Assembly: GCA_964385505.1 (NCBI GenBank)
Contig: CAYLPI010000159.1
Span: 1-8,965 of the forward strand
Direction: 5' to 3'
DNA: 8,965 bases
Source: CAITSH01 sp964385505
Lineage (GTDB): Bacteria > Pseudomonadota > Gammaproteobacteria > Burkholderiales > SG8-39
A program made the translations under genes and the position numbers. Shown piece by piece: positions 1 through 5,689 of this stretch. Positions within the stretch are counted from its first letter, which is position 1; each line of letters begins with the position of its first letter. The notes beneath the pieces were generated by a model. The model had not been told where the DNA came from, did not search any database, and was given only the letters and a program-made list of their open reading frames with translations.

Positions 1-557
1 TCCTGCTGCAGGTGATGGACCACGGCACGCTGACCGACAACAACGGGCGCAAGGCTGATTTCCGCAACGTTATCATCATCATGACCACCAACGCCGGTGC
101 CGAAGCCCTCAACAAACCCGTGATGGGCTTTACTGCAAAAAAGGAGATGGGCGACGAGATGAGCGAAATCAAGCGGCTGTTCACGCCTGAGTTTCGCAAC
201 CGCCTCGACGCCACCATCTCGTTCCGCGCCCTCGATCACGACATCATCGTGCGCGTCGTGGACAAGTTCCTGATGCAGCTTGAAGAGCAGTTGCACGAGA
301 AAAAAGTCGAGGCCCAGTTCACCGACAAACTCAAGGAACATCTCGCCAAGCACGGCTTCGACCCTTTGATGGGTGCGCGTCCGATGTCGCGCCTGATCCA
401 GGACACCATCCGTCGCGCGCTCGCCGACGAACTGCTGTTCGGCCGCCTCGCCAACGGCGGCAAGGTCACGGTCGACATCGGTGCCGACGACAAAGTCTTC
501 CTCAGCTTCCCCGCAGAAGCAACGCCGGCCGAGCCGGTGCCCGCCGCAGAAGCCTGA
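1..557 (+). CDS. clpA: ATP-dependent Clp protease ATP-binding subunit ClpA, C-terminal part (5' truncated by window edge)
   Basis: This is the last 184 codons of ClpA, the AAA+ unfoldase that feeds substrates to the ClpP peptidase in the cytoplasm. The frame is open from base 3 and begins within the second AAA+ domain at LLQVMDHGTLTDNNGRK, a very conserved ClpA stretch. Next come the sensor-1 region (IIIMTTNAG, ending near base 98), a ClpP-contact loop with MGF (bases 123-131), the arginine-finger segment FTPEFRNRLD and the sensor-2 motif GARPMSR. The short tail is rich in Ala, Pro and Glu. Walker A/B of D2, the whole D1 domain and the N-domain lie outside the window, as would clpS if it is upstream as usual. 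A strong terminator follows 16 bases after the stop, so clpA is the last gene of its transcript. Identity is essentially certain; only the truncation limits what can be said. Confidence 0.97.
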   Translation, partial: LLQVMDHGTLTDNNGRKADFRNVIIIMTTNAGAEALNKPVMGFTAKKEMGDEMSEIKRLFTPEFRNRLDATISFRALDHDIIVRVVDKFLMQLEEQLHEKKVEAQFTDKLKEHLAKHGFDPLMGARPMSRLIQDTIRRALADELLFGRLANGGKVTVDIGADDKVFLSFPAEATPAEPVPAAEA

Positions 558-573
558 GCGGCGAGTGCATGCA

Positions 574-606
574 GCTGAAAAGCCGCGCCCAGCGCGGCTT
601 TTCAGC
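574..606 (+). terminator. Intrinsic terminator of clpA
   Basis: A perfect 15-bp inverted repeat (574-588 paired with 592-606) encloses a 3-base loop. The GC core GCCGCGC is flanked by AAAA on the left arm and TTTT on the right arm, so RNA from the plus strand ends in a hairpin whose 3' side carries the U run. It starts 16 bases after the clpA stop. No gene converges from the right, so it serves clpA and insulates the cytochrome gene downstream. Confidence 0.88.
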
Positions 607-644
607 TTATGCCCCGGTGGAATCAACTTATGCTGCGGCCTACC

Positions 645-674
645 TTGACAGCGCCCGAGGGCTGAGGCGAAACT
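645..674 (+). promoter_or_regulatory. Possible promoter of the fccA-fccB unit
   Basis: A perfect -35 hexamer TTGACA lies at 645-650. The best -10 candidate at an 18-base spacing is GAAACT (669-674), which matches only three of six consensus positions. A good -35 with a poor -10 could mean activator dependence, or the match may be chance. The terminator just upstream shows that the unit needs its own promoter somewhere in 607-718. Confidence 0.3.
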
Positions 675-730
675 GCCTGCGCGAAACAACCAATATCGCC
701 CTGTAGCCGCAGGGTCTCAAGGAGGAACAG

Positions 731-1039
731 ATGAAGAACAAACTGCTGCTTGCGACGCTTGCCTGTATCGCAAGCCTCGTCCCGCCTGCCCTCGCGCAGG
801 ACGTCAACACCGGTCGCAACCTGGCCGCCGCCTGCGCCATCTGCCACGGCACCAACGGCGCCAACGCCGGAGGGCTGCCCAATATCGCCGGCCAGCCCAG
901 CGATTACCTCGCCAGGCAAATGCGCGATTTTCGCGACGGCAAGCGCGCGGCGACGATCATGCACCAGATCTCCAAAGGCTACACCGACCAACAAATCGAT
1001 TTGCTGGCGAGTTACTTCGCTGCGCAAAAGGCGAAATAA
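731..1039 (+). CDS. fccA: Exported monoheme cytochrome c, probable cytochrome subunit of sulfide dehydrogenase (FccA-like)
   Basis: A 102-residue class I cytochrome c. Residues 1-22 form a Sec signal peptide (Lys-rich start, hydrophobic core, cleavage expected after ALA22). The heme-binding motif CAICH has Cys35, Cys38 and His39, and Met77 in ATIMHQISKGY is the likely sixth ligand. The ATG is well supported by AAGGAGG at 719-725, five bases upstream. The gene lies 10 bases before the flavoprotein gene, which strongly suggests one operon and one periplasmic complex, with the heme accepting electrons from FAD. The classical FccA of purple sulfur bacteria is a larger diheme protein; this one has a single heme motif and is about half that size. 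Small monoheme partners of FccB-type proteins are known. Being a soluble cytochrome c is nearly certain; the sulfide dehydrogenase role rests on the neighbour. Confidence 0.87.
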   Translation: MKNKLLLATLACIASLVPPALAQDVNTGRNLAAACAICHGTNGANAGGLPNIAGQPSDYLARQMRDFRDGKRAATIMHQISKGYTDQQIDLLASYFAAQKAK

Positions 1040-1049
1040 GGAGATGAGC

Positions 1050-2339
1050 ATGAACAGGCATTTCAATCGGCGTGACTTCGTGCGTTTTCTTGGCGCAGGC
1101 GCGGCGGTTTCGCTCGCCGGTTGCGCATCGCAGCCGGCCGCACCGGCCAAGGCCGTCGGGCGCGTGATCATCATCGGCGGTGGCTACGGCGGCGCCACCG
1201 CGGCCAAGTACATACGCATGTGGAGCGGCGGCAGCATCGAGGTGTTCCTCGTAGAGCGCAACCTGCAGTTCGTTTCCTGCCCGCTTTCAAACCTGGTACT
1301 GGGCGGCTCGCGCAAGATGGAGGACATCACCATGGGCTACGGCGGCCTGCGCGAATACGGCGTGCAGGTGCTCAACGACGAGGTCAGCGCCATCGACGCC
1401 GACAAGAGTCTGGTCAAATTCGCCAAAAAGTACGGCGACATGAAATACGACCGTCTGATCGTCGCGCCGGGCATCGATTTCATGTTCGACCAGATCCCCG
1501 GGCTCAACAACGCCGAGGCGCAAAAGCAGATCCTGCACGCCTGGAAAGCCGGCCCCGACACGATCGCGCTGCGCGCACAAATCGAAGCCATGCGCGACGG
1601 CGGTGCCTATCTGCTATCCATCCCCAAGGCACCCTACCGCTGCCCGCCCGGCCCGTATGAACGTGCCTGCCAGGTCGCCGCTTATTTCAAGCAGTCAAAG
1701 CCGCGCTCCAAGGTCATCATCCTCGATGCCAACGAGGACGTCGTCTCCAAGGCCGGCCTGTTCAAGGCGGCCTGGAAAGACCTCTACCCGGGCATCGTCG
1801 AATACCGCAACAACATGGAAGTCAAGGACGTTGACGTCAAGGGCATGGCGCTGAAGACCGATTTCGAAACCATCAAGGGCGACGTGCTCAACGTCGTGCC
1901 GCCGCAACGTGCGGGCAACATCGCCGCTTCGGCCAAACTCATTACCGCCAACAACCGCTGGTGCGGCGTTGACTGGCTCAGCATGGAGTCGCTGGCGGTC
2001 AAGGGCGTACACGTGCTGGGCGACGCCACGCTGTCGGCGGCGGCAATGCCCAAATCGGCGAGCATGGCCAACAACCACGCCAAGATCGCTGCGGCGGCGA
2101 TCGTCGCCAATCTCACCGGCCAGCCGGCACCGGCGACGACCTCCATCGCCAACACCTGTTACAGCTATGTCAGCGCGACCGAGGCCATGCACGTCACCTC
2201 GGTCCACCGCTACGACCCGGACAAGAAAACCCTGCTGCCGGTACAGGGCGCGGGCGGCGTGTCGGCCCAGCGCAACACGCTGGAGAAGGCCTATGCCGAC
2301 GCCTGGGCCAACAACATATGGGCTGACTCGCTGCGCTAG
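1050..2339 (+). CDS. fccB: Flavocytochrome c sulfide dehydrogenase, flavoprotein subunit (FccB/SoxF family)
   Basis: A 429-residue FAD protein that oxidises sulfide in the periplasm and passes electrons to a cytochrome c. The N terminus carries a twin-arginine signal (RRDFVRFLG, Arg7-Arg8) followed by a hydrophobic stretch and LAGC, with Cys25 as a possible lipidated residue. A Rossmann FAD motif IIGGGYGGAT starts at residue 41. Cys77 in SCPLSNLV aligns with the cysteine that binds FAD covalently in the Allochromatium enzyme. Cys198 (YRCPPGPYERA) and Cys305 (RWCGVDW) match the redox-active cysteine pair. HVLGDA (321-326) is the second FAD contact, and the C-terminal FCSD flavin-binding region is present. 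I chose the ATG at 1050 because AAGGAG at 1038-1043 is six bases before it; the in-frame ATG at 1044 directly abuts that site. All key residues are present and length is normal. Sulfide as substrate is inferred from the family. Confidence 0.93.
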   Translation: MNRHFNRRDFVRFLGAGAAVSLAGCASQPAAPAKAVGRVIIIGGGYGGATAAKYIRMWSGGSIEVFLVERNLQFVSCPLSNLVLGGSRKMEDITMGYGGLREYGVQVLNDEVSAIDADKSLVKFAKKYGDMKYDRLIVAPGIDFMFDQIPGLNNAEAQKQILHAWKAGPDTIALRAQIEAMRDGGAYLLSIPKAPYRCPPGPYERACQVAAYFKQSKPRSKVIILDANEDVVSKAGLFKAAWKDLYPGIVEYRNNMEVKDVDVKGMALKTDFETIKGDVLNVVPPQRAGNIAASAKLITANNRWCGVDWLSMESLAVKGVHVLGDATLSAAAMPKSASMANNHAKIAAAAIVANLTGQPAPATTSIANTCYSYVSATEAMHVTSVHRYDPDKKTLLPVQGAGGVSAQRNTLEKAYADAWANNIWADSLR

Positions 2340-2353
2340 TCACACAGGCATTG

Positions 2354-2390
2354 CAACAAAAACGGCCGCATGCAGCGGCCGTTTTTGTTG
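2354..2390. terminator. Bidirectional terminator between fccB and dut
   Basis: A perfect 16-bp inverted repeat (2354-2369 with 2375-2390) has a 5-base loop. The core ACGGCCGC is preceded by an A5 run and mirrored by a T5 run, so it can stop transcription in both directions. It sits between two convergent genes: 14 bases after the fccB stop and 24 bases beyond the dut stop on the other strand. Confidence 0.9.
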
Positions 2391-2414
2391 GCGGTGGCTT
2401 GCTGCCTGCGAGAT

Positions 2415-2864
2415 TCAGCGCTTGCCGGTGCTGCCAAATCCGCCGGCGCCGCGCTCGTTTACGGCGAATTCCTCGACCAGATTGAATGCCACCTGCAGCA
2501 CCGGCACCACCACCAGTTGTGCAATGCGATCGAGCGGCTGCACGGTAAAAGCTTCCCTGCCGCGGTTCCACAGCGACACCATCAGCTGCCCCTGGTAGTC
2601 CGAATCGATCAGCCCGACCAGATTGCCGAGGACGATACCGTGTTTGGCGCCAAGACCGGAACGCGGCAACACAACGGCAGCCAGCCCGGGGTCGGCAAGA
2701 TGAATCGCCATGCCGGCCGGAACCAGTTGCGACTCACCCGGCTGCAGTGTCAGCGGCGCGTCAATGCAGGCGCGCAGGTCAAGGCCGGCGGCACCGGGCG
2801 TGGAATACTGCGGCGGCGTTTCACGCAGGCGTTGATCGAGAATCTTGACGTCTATGGTTGTCAC
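2415..2864 (-). CDS. dut: Deoxyuridine 5'-triphosphate nucleotidohydrolase (dUTPase)
   Basis: Hydrolyses dUTP to dUMP and pyrophosphate, keeping uracil out of DNA and supplying dUMP for thymidylate synthesis; a cytoplasmic homotrimer. All five dUTPase motifs are present in order: I AGLDLRA (26-32), II PRSGLG (67-72), III GLIDSDYQG (84-92, with the catalytic Asp and the uracil-stacking Tyr), IV DRIAQLVVVP (112-121) and V ERGAGGFGSTG (137-147, the mobile phosphate-binding tail). From the GTG at 2864 the product is 149 residues and begins MTTIDVKILD, like the E. coli protein. The frame stays open to a TTG at 2885, which would add seven residues (MQAWTSQ). Neither start has a clear Shine-Dalgarno site, so the choice rests on homology. 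It follows coaBC on the same strand, a pairing also found in other proteobacteria, and is probably co-transcribed with it. Confidence 0.97.
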   Translation of the reverse strand: MTTIDVKILDQRLRETPPQYSTPGAAGLDLRACIDAPLTLQPGESQLVPAGMAIHLADPGLAAVVLPRSGLGAKHGIVLGNLVGLIDSDYQGQLMVSLWNRGREAFTVQPLDRIAQLVVVPVLQVAFNLVEEFAVNERGAGGFGSTGKR

Positions 2865-2926
2865 TTGGGAGGTCCAGGCTTGCAAGCGCTTCGCGCGCCG
2901 CGGCGTTTGCTGGCGCGCCGCAGGGC

Positions 2927-4135
2927 TCAGCGTTTCTTGTCGGTCATCAGGGATGCAATATGCCGCACCAACTGCCGCGCCAGCACGAGTTTGGGCGCGC
3001 GCGGCAAAGCATGCTCGCCGTTGCCGTCGAACAAGGTCAGCGCATTGTCGTCACGACCGAAGGCGTGCTGCGCCAGATTGGCGGCAAGCAGGGGGATGTT
3101 CTTTTTCTTGCGCTTGGCCTGCGCATTGGTGCGCAGGTTCTCGGTCTCGGCGGCAAAGCCGACGCAAAACGGCCCTTTCGGCAGCGCCGCCACTGCGGCG
3201 AGGATGTCCGGGTTGGGCGCGAGTTCCACCTGCACGCCGCCGCTGTTAACGCTATCCCCACGCTTGATCTTGTGCGACTTGGCATCGACCACGTGGTAGT
3301 CGGCCACCGCCGCGACGGCGATGAAAATATCGGCTTTTTTTGCCTGCCGCATCACCGCCGCATACATGTCTCGCGCCGTCACCACCTCGATACGCGCGAC
3401 ACCCGGCGGTGGCGGCAATACGGTCTCGCCACTGACCAGCGTCACCTCGGCGCCGGCCTCGGCCGCAGCCTGCGCCACCGCATAGCCCATCTTGCCCGAA
3501 CTCTTGTTGGTAATACCGCGCACCGTATCAATGGGCTCGTAGGTCGGGCCGGCCGTCACCAGCACCCGCTTGCCGGCGAGCAATTGCGGTCCGAACAAGG
3601 TCGCCACCTCGGCCACGATCTGCGCCGGCTCGAGCATGCGGCCCATGCCGGTCTCGCCGCAGGCCTGGTCACCGGCCGCCGGTCCAAGCACCTGCACGCC
3701 GTCGGTGCGCAGCATGCCGACATTGCGCAGATTCGCCGGGTTCCCCCACATCTGGATATTCATCGCCGGCGCCACGACCAGCCTGCAACTGCGCGCCGCG
3801 CAAAGCGTTGACAGCAGATCATCGGCAAGGCCCCAGGCGAGCTTGCCGAGAAAGTCGGCGCTGGCCGGTGCGATCAGAATAAGATCGCGGTCACGCGACA
3901 GTTCGATATGGCCCATGCTGTTGGGCACGCTCGCGTCCCACAGGTCGGTATGCACGGTCTGGCCTGACAAGGCCTGCATCGTCACTGGTGTGATGAAACG
4001 GCACGCCGCCTGGGTCATCACCACCCGCACGTCGGCCCCGGCCTTGGTCAACAGGCGTGTCAGTTCGGCCGCCTTGTATGCGGCAACCCCGCCGGTGAGG
4101 CCGAGAAGAATGCGCTTGCCCTTGAGTGCGGTCAT
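2927..4135 (-). CDS. coaBC: Bifunctional phosphopantothenoylcysteine decarboxylase / phosphopantothenate-cysteine ligase
   Basis: A 402-residue cytoplasmic enzyme that joins 4'-phosphopantothenate to cysteine using CTP (CoaB half) and decarboxylates the product with FMN to give 4'-phosphopantetheine (CoaC half), two successive steps of coenzyme A synthesis. The CoaC domain covers about residues 1-185: the flavin-binding start LLGLTGGVAAYKA, catalytic His76 in GHIELS, the PAMNIQMW motif (123-130) and Cys159 in the substrate clamp ACGETGMGRM. The CoaB domain runs from about 188 to 402, with VTAGPTYEPID, GITNKSSGKMG (dimerisation and CTP site) and Lys289 in SHKIKR. The ATG at 4135 gives the standard length and start (MTALKGKRILLG). 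The frame stays open far upstream, antisense to radC, but that extension has no family support. The ribosome site is weak. dut follows downstream; radC is divergent. Confidence 0.98.
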   Translation of the reverse strand: MTALKGKRILLGLTGGVAAYKAAELTRLLTKAGADVRVVMTQAACRFITPVTMQALSGQTVHTDLWDASVPNSMGHIELSRDRDLILIAPASADFLGKLAWGLADDLLSTLCAARSCRLVVAPAMNIQMWGNPANLRNVGMLRTDGVQVLGPAAGDQACGETGMGRMLEPAQIVAEVATLFGPQLLAGKRVLVTAGPTYEPIDTVRGITNKSSGKMGYAVAQAAAEAGAEVTLVSGETVLPPPPGVARIEVVTARDMYAAVMRQAKKADIFIAVAAVADYHVVDAKSHKIKRGDSVNSGGVQVELAPNPDILAAVAALPKGPFCVGFAAETENLRTNAQAKRKKKNIPLLAANLAQHAFGRDDNALTLFDGNGEHALPRAPKLVLARQLVRHIASLMTDKKR

Positions 4136-4170
4136 CCGAATATGCCAAGGCACGTTAAACAGGAGCGGGG

Positions 4171-4176
4171 ATTCTA
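4171..4176 (-). promoter_or_regulatory. Possible -10 box for coaBC-dut
   Basis: On the minus strand TAGAAT, one mismatch from the TATAAT consensus, lies 35 bases before the coaBC start within the 120-bp divergent gap. I see no good -35 hexamer at 15-18 bases upstream, so this is a weak prediction. A promoter for this strand must lie in or near this gap because radC runs the other way. Confidence 0.3.
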
Positions 4177-4255
4177 CGCCGAAATCCGCGGTAACACTGC
4201 CGCCGGCACAGGCTGGAACAACAGGGGAAACATCAATGGAAACATCGGGCAAATC

Positions 4256-4930
4256 ATGACGATTGCAGACTGGCCCGTTGCAGAACGCCCGCGTGAGCGA
4301 TTGCTCGCACAGGGTGCCGCCGCACTGTCCGATGCCGAGTTGCTGGCCATCTTTTTGCGTACCGGCATCAAGGGCAAAAGCGCGCTTGACCTGGCACGCG
4401 AGCTCATCGTCGGCCATGGTTCGCTCGCGCGCCTCGCCGCCGCAGACCCCAAGGCATTGACGGCAATGCCCGGCATCGGCCCGGCCAAGGCCGCGCAGTT
4501 GCAGGCCGCGCTGGAACTGGCGCGACGCGCCCTCGGCGAGCAAATGCGCGCACGCGACGCCCTGTCCTCGCCACAGTCGGTCCGCGACTACCTGCGCCTG
4601 ACGCTGTCGGGGCGCGACTATGAGGTTTTCATGGCGGTGCTGCTGGATGCGCAAAACCGCGTCATCGCCGCCGAGGAGTTGTTTCGCGGCACGCTGACCC
4701 AGACCAGCGTGTATCCGCGCGAAATCGTCAAGTTCGCGCTGGCGCACGGCGCCGCGGCGATCATTTTTGCGCACAACCACCCTTCCGGCCTGGCCGAGCC
4801 CAGCCAGGCCGACGAATTGCTGACGCGCACGCTGCGGCAGGCCCTCGCGCTGGTCGATGTACGGGTGCTCGACCACTTTATCGTCGGCGAAGGCGCGGCC
4901 ATGTCATTCGCCGAAAGAGGTCTGATTTAA
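4256..4930 (+). CDS. radC: RadC family protein (JAB/MPN metalloprotease-like domain, UPF0758)
   Basis: A 224-residue protein of the RadC family. The historic link to DNA repair in E. coli has not held up and its molecular role is unsettled. The N-terminal part (about 10-95) is a helix-hairpin-helix region, with MPGIGPAKAAQLQAALELARR as the DNA-binding type hairpin. The C-terminal part (about 103-224) is a JAB/MPN domain with an intact zinc motif: HNHPSG (His173, His175, Ser177) and Asp186, plus an acidic pair Glu139-Glu140 at the expected glutamate position. The closing SFAERGLI is typical. The ATG at 4256 gives the family's usual start (PRERLL by residue 12). The frame is open back to 4142, but those residues resemble nothing in the family. 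A Shine-Dalgarno site is not obvious. It lies just before rpmB, as in many proteobacteria, but rpmB has its own promoter. Confidence 0.96.
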   Translation: MTIADWPVAERPRERLLAQGAAALSDAELLAIFLRTGIKGKSALDLARELIVGHGSLARLAAADPKALTAMPGIGPAKAAQLQAALELARRALGEQMRARDALSSPQSVRDYLRLTLSGRDYEVFMAVLLDAQNRVIAAEELFRGTLTQTSVYPREIVKFALAHGAAAIIFAHNHPSGLAEPSQADELLTRTLRQALALVDVRVLDHFIVGEGAAMSFAERGLI

Positions 4931-5024
4931 CGGGCGGTTTTCCTCAATCCGGCCGGTCCGGAATGGCCGCGCCCGGCGCGAAATGCGGTCTCGGAGGCAA
5001 TTTGCGACCGGTTCCAGCAAGAAC

Positions 5025-5054
5025 TTGAAAAGAGGCTGGTTTTCTGGCTATAAT
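5025..5054 (+). promoter_or_regulatory. Strong sigma-70 promoter of rpmB-rpmG
   Basis: TTGAAA (5025-5030, five of six matches) and TATAAT (5049-5054, perfect) are separated by 18 bases. Transcription would start near 5061, giving a leader of about 25 bases that carries GGAG at 5074-5077, seven bases before the rpmB ATG. This is the best promoter in the window, as expected for ribosomal protein genes. Confidence 0.87.
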
Positions 5055-5084
5055 GGCGGTCTTTTTTCGAACTGGAGTACAGCC

Positions 5085-5318
5085 ATGGCACGCGTCTGCG
5101 AAGTCACCGGCAAGAAACCGATGACCGGACACAATGTGTCCCATGCCAACAACAAGACCAAGCGCCGCTTTCTGCCCAACCTGCAGAGTCGCCGCTTCTG
5201 GCTTGAGTCGGAAAAGCGCTTCATCACGATGCGCGTTTCAACGGCTGCGTTGCGCACCATCGACAAGAAGGGCCTTGAGGTCGTCCTGGAAGAAATGCGC
5301 GCCAAGGGCAAGCTCTAA
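5085..5318 (+). CDS. rpmB: 50S ribosomal protein L28
   Basis: A 77-residue basic protein of the large ribosomal subunit, essentially collinear with E. coli L28. Signature stretches are MARVCEVTGKKPMTGHNVSHA at the start (residues 1-21), TKRRFLPNLQSRRFW in the middle and ALRTIDKKGLEVVLEE near the end. It has only one cysteine (Cys5), so it is the zinc-free form. The ATG at 5085 is set by family alignment and a GGAG site at 5074-5077. The frame runs open upstream to 4983 but without homology. rpmG follows after 64 bases and the pair very likely shares the promoter at 5025-5054. Confidence 0.99.
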   Translation: MARVCEVTGKKPMTGHNVSHANNKTKRRFLPNLQSRRFWLESEKRFITMRVSTAALRTIDKKGLEVVLEEMRAKGKL

Positions 5319-5382
5319 GCCCCCAATAGTAAAACCCTGCTGAAACCCCCGAGCATCAACACCCGCTCCAAGGACAACGATC

Positions 5383-5538
5383 ATGCGTGAAAAAATCAAG
5401 CTCGAATCCAGCGCCGGTACCGGACATTTTTACACCGCAACCAAGAACAAGCGCACCATGCCCGACAAGATGGAGATCATTAAATACGATCCCAAGGTCC
5501 GCAAGCATGTGCTGTACAAGGAGACGAAGCTGAAGTAA
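5383..5538 (+). CDS. rpmG: 50S ribosomal protein L33
   Basis: A 51-residue large-subunit protein read directly from the sequence: it starts MREKIKLESSAGTGHFYTAT, continues with the conserved TKNKRTMPDKMEI and KYDPKVRKHVLYKE segments, and ends TKLK before TAA. There are no cysteines, so it is the zinc-independent form, matching the zinc-free L28 next door. AAGGA at 5370-5374 lies eight bases before the ATG. It is the second and last gene of the rpmB-rpmG unit, followed 9 bases after the stop by a strong terminator. Confidence 0.98.
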   Translation: MREKIKLESSAGTGHFYTATKNKRTMPDKMEIIKYDPKVRKHVLYKETKLK

Positions 5539-5547
5539 TCAGCCCGT

Positions 5548-5587
5548 CCGATAAAAAAAGCCCGCCGTTGCGGGCTTTTTTTATCGG
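5548..5587. terminator. Terminator of rpmB-rpmG, symmetric enough to act both ways
   Basis: A perfect 18-bp inverted repeat (5548-5565 with 5570-5587) has a 4-base loop. The core AGCCCGC follows an A7 run, mirrored by a T7 run on the right arm, so both strands would give a GC hairpin with a U tract. It starts 9 bases after the rpmG stop. The desaturase gene converges from the right, so this could also be a back-up stop for it. Confidence 0.92.
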
Positions 5588-5640
5588 CGTTTATTGCTCG
5601 ATACGCCGGCACCTGCGGTCCGGCGCAAAATAAACACGAG

Positions 5641-5670
5641 AAAATACCCGCCGCAGCGGGTACTTTTTTT
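5641..5670. terminator. Second hairpin, probable terminator of the desaturase gene
   Basis: A 7-bp stem TACCCGC (5645-5651) and GCGGGTA (5656-5662) has a 4-base loop. On the minus strand it is followed by TTTT (5644-5641); on the plus strand by CTTTTTTT (5663-5670). It lies 27 bases beyond the desaturase stop on the minus strand and is the natural stop for that gene, with a possible second role as back-up for rpmG read-through. Confidence 0.75.
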
Positions 5671-5689
5671 ACTGCGCCAGGCGTCAGGG

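Noticed and set aside
750..1049. A start for the FccB frame at 750 inside the cytochrome gene
   Set aside because: That stretch is the shifted frame of the cytochrome gene; the Tat signal and ribosome site place the start at 1050.
623..1174. A 183-codon frame on the minus strand across the cytochrome gene
   Set aside because: Opposite a clear heme protein with a strong ribosome site; the product has no recognisable motif.
2858..3811. A 317-codon open frame on the plus strand opposite coaBC
   Set aside because: Antisense to a certain gene; Arg/His-rich low-complexity product with no signature and no ribosome site.
4136..4876. A long N-terminal extension of CoaBC
   Set aside because: The extension is antisense to radC and unlike any CoaBC. 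The start MTALKGKRILLG matches the family.
4931..4976. GC-rich imperfect inverted repeats after radC as a terminator
   Set aside because: CGGGC (4931-4935) and GCCCG (4971-4975) pair only briefly, the long loop folds in competing ways, and no T run follows.
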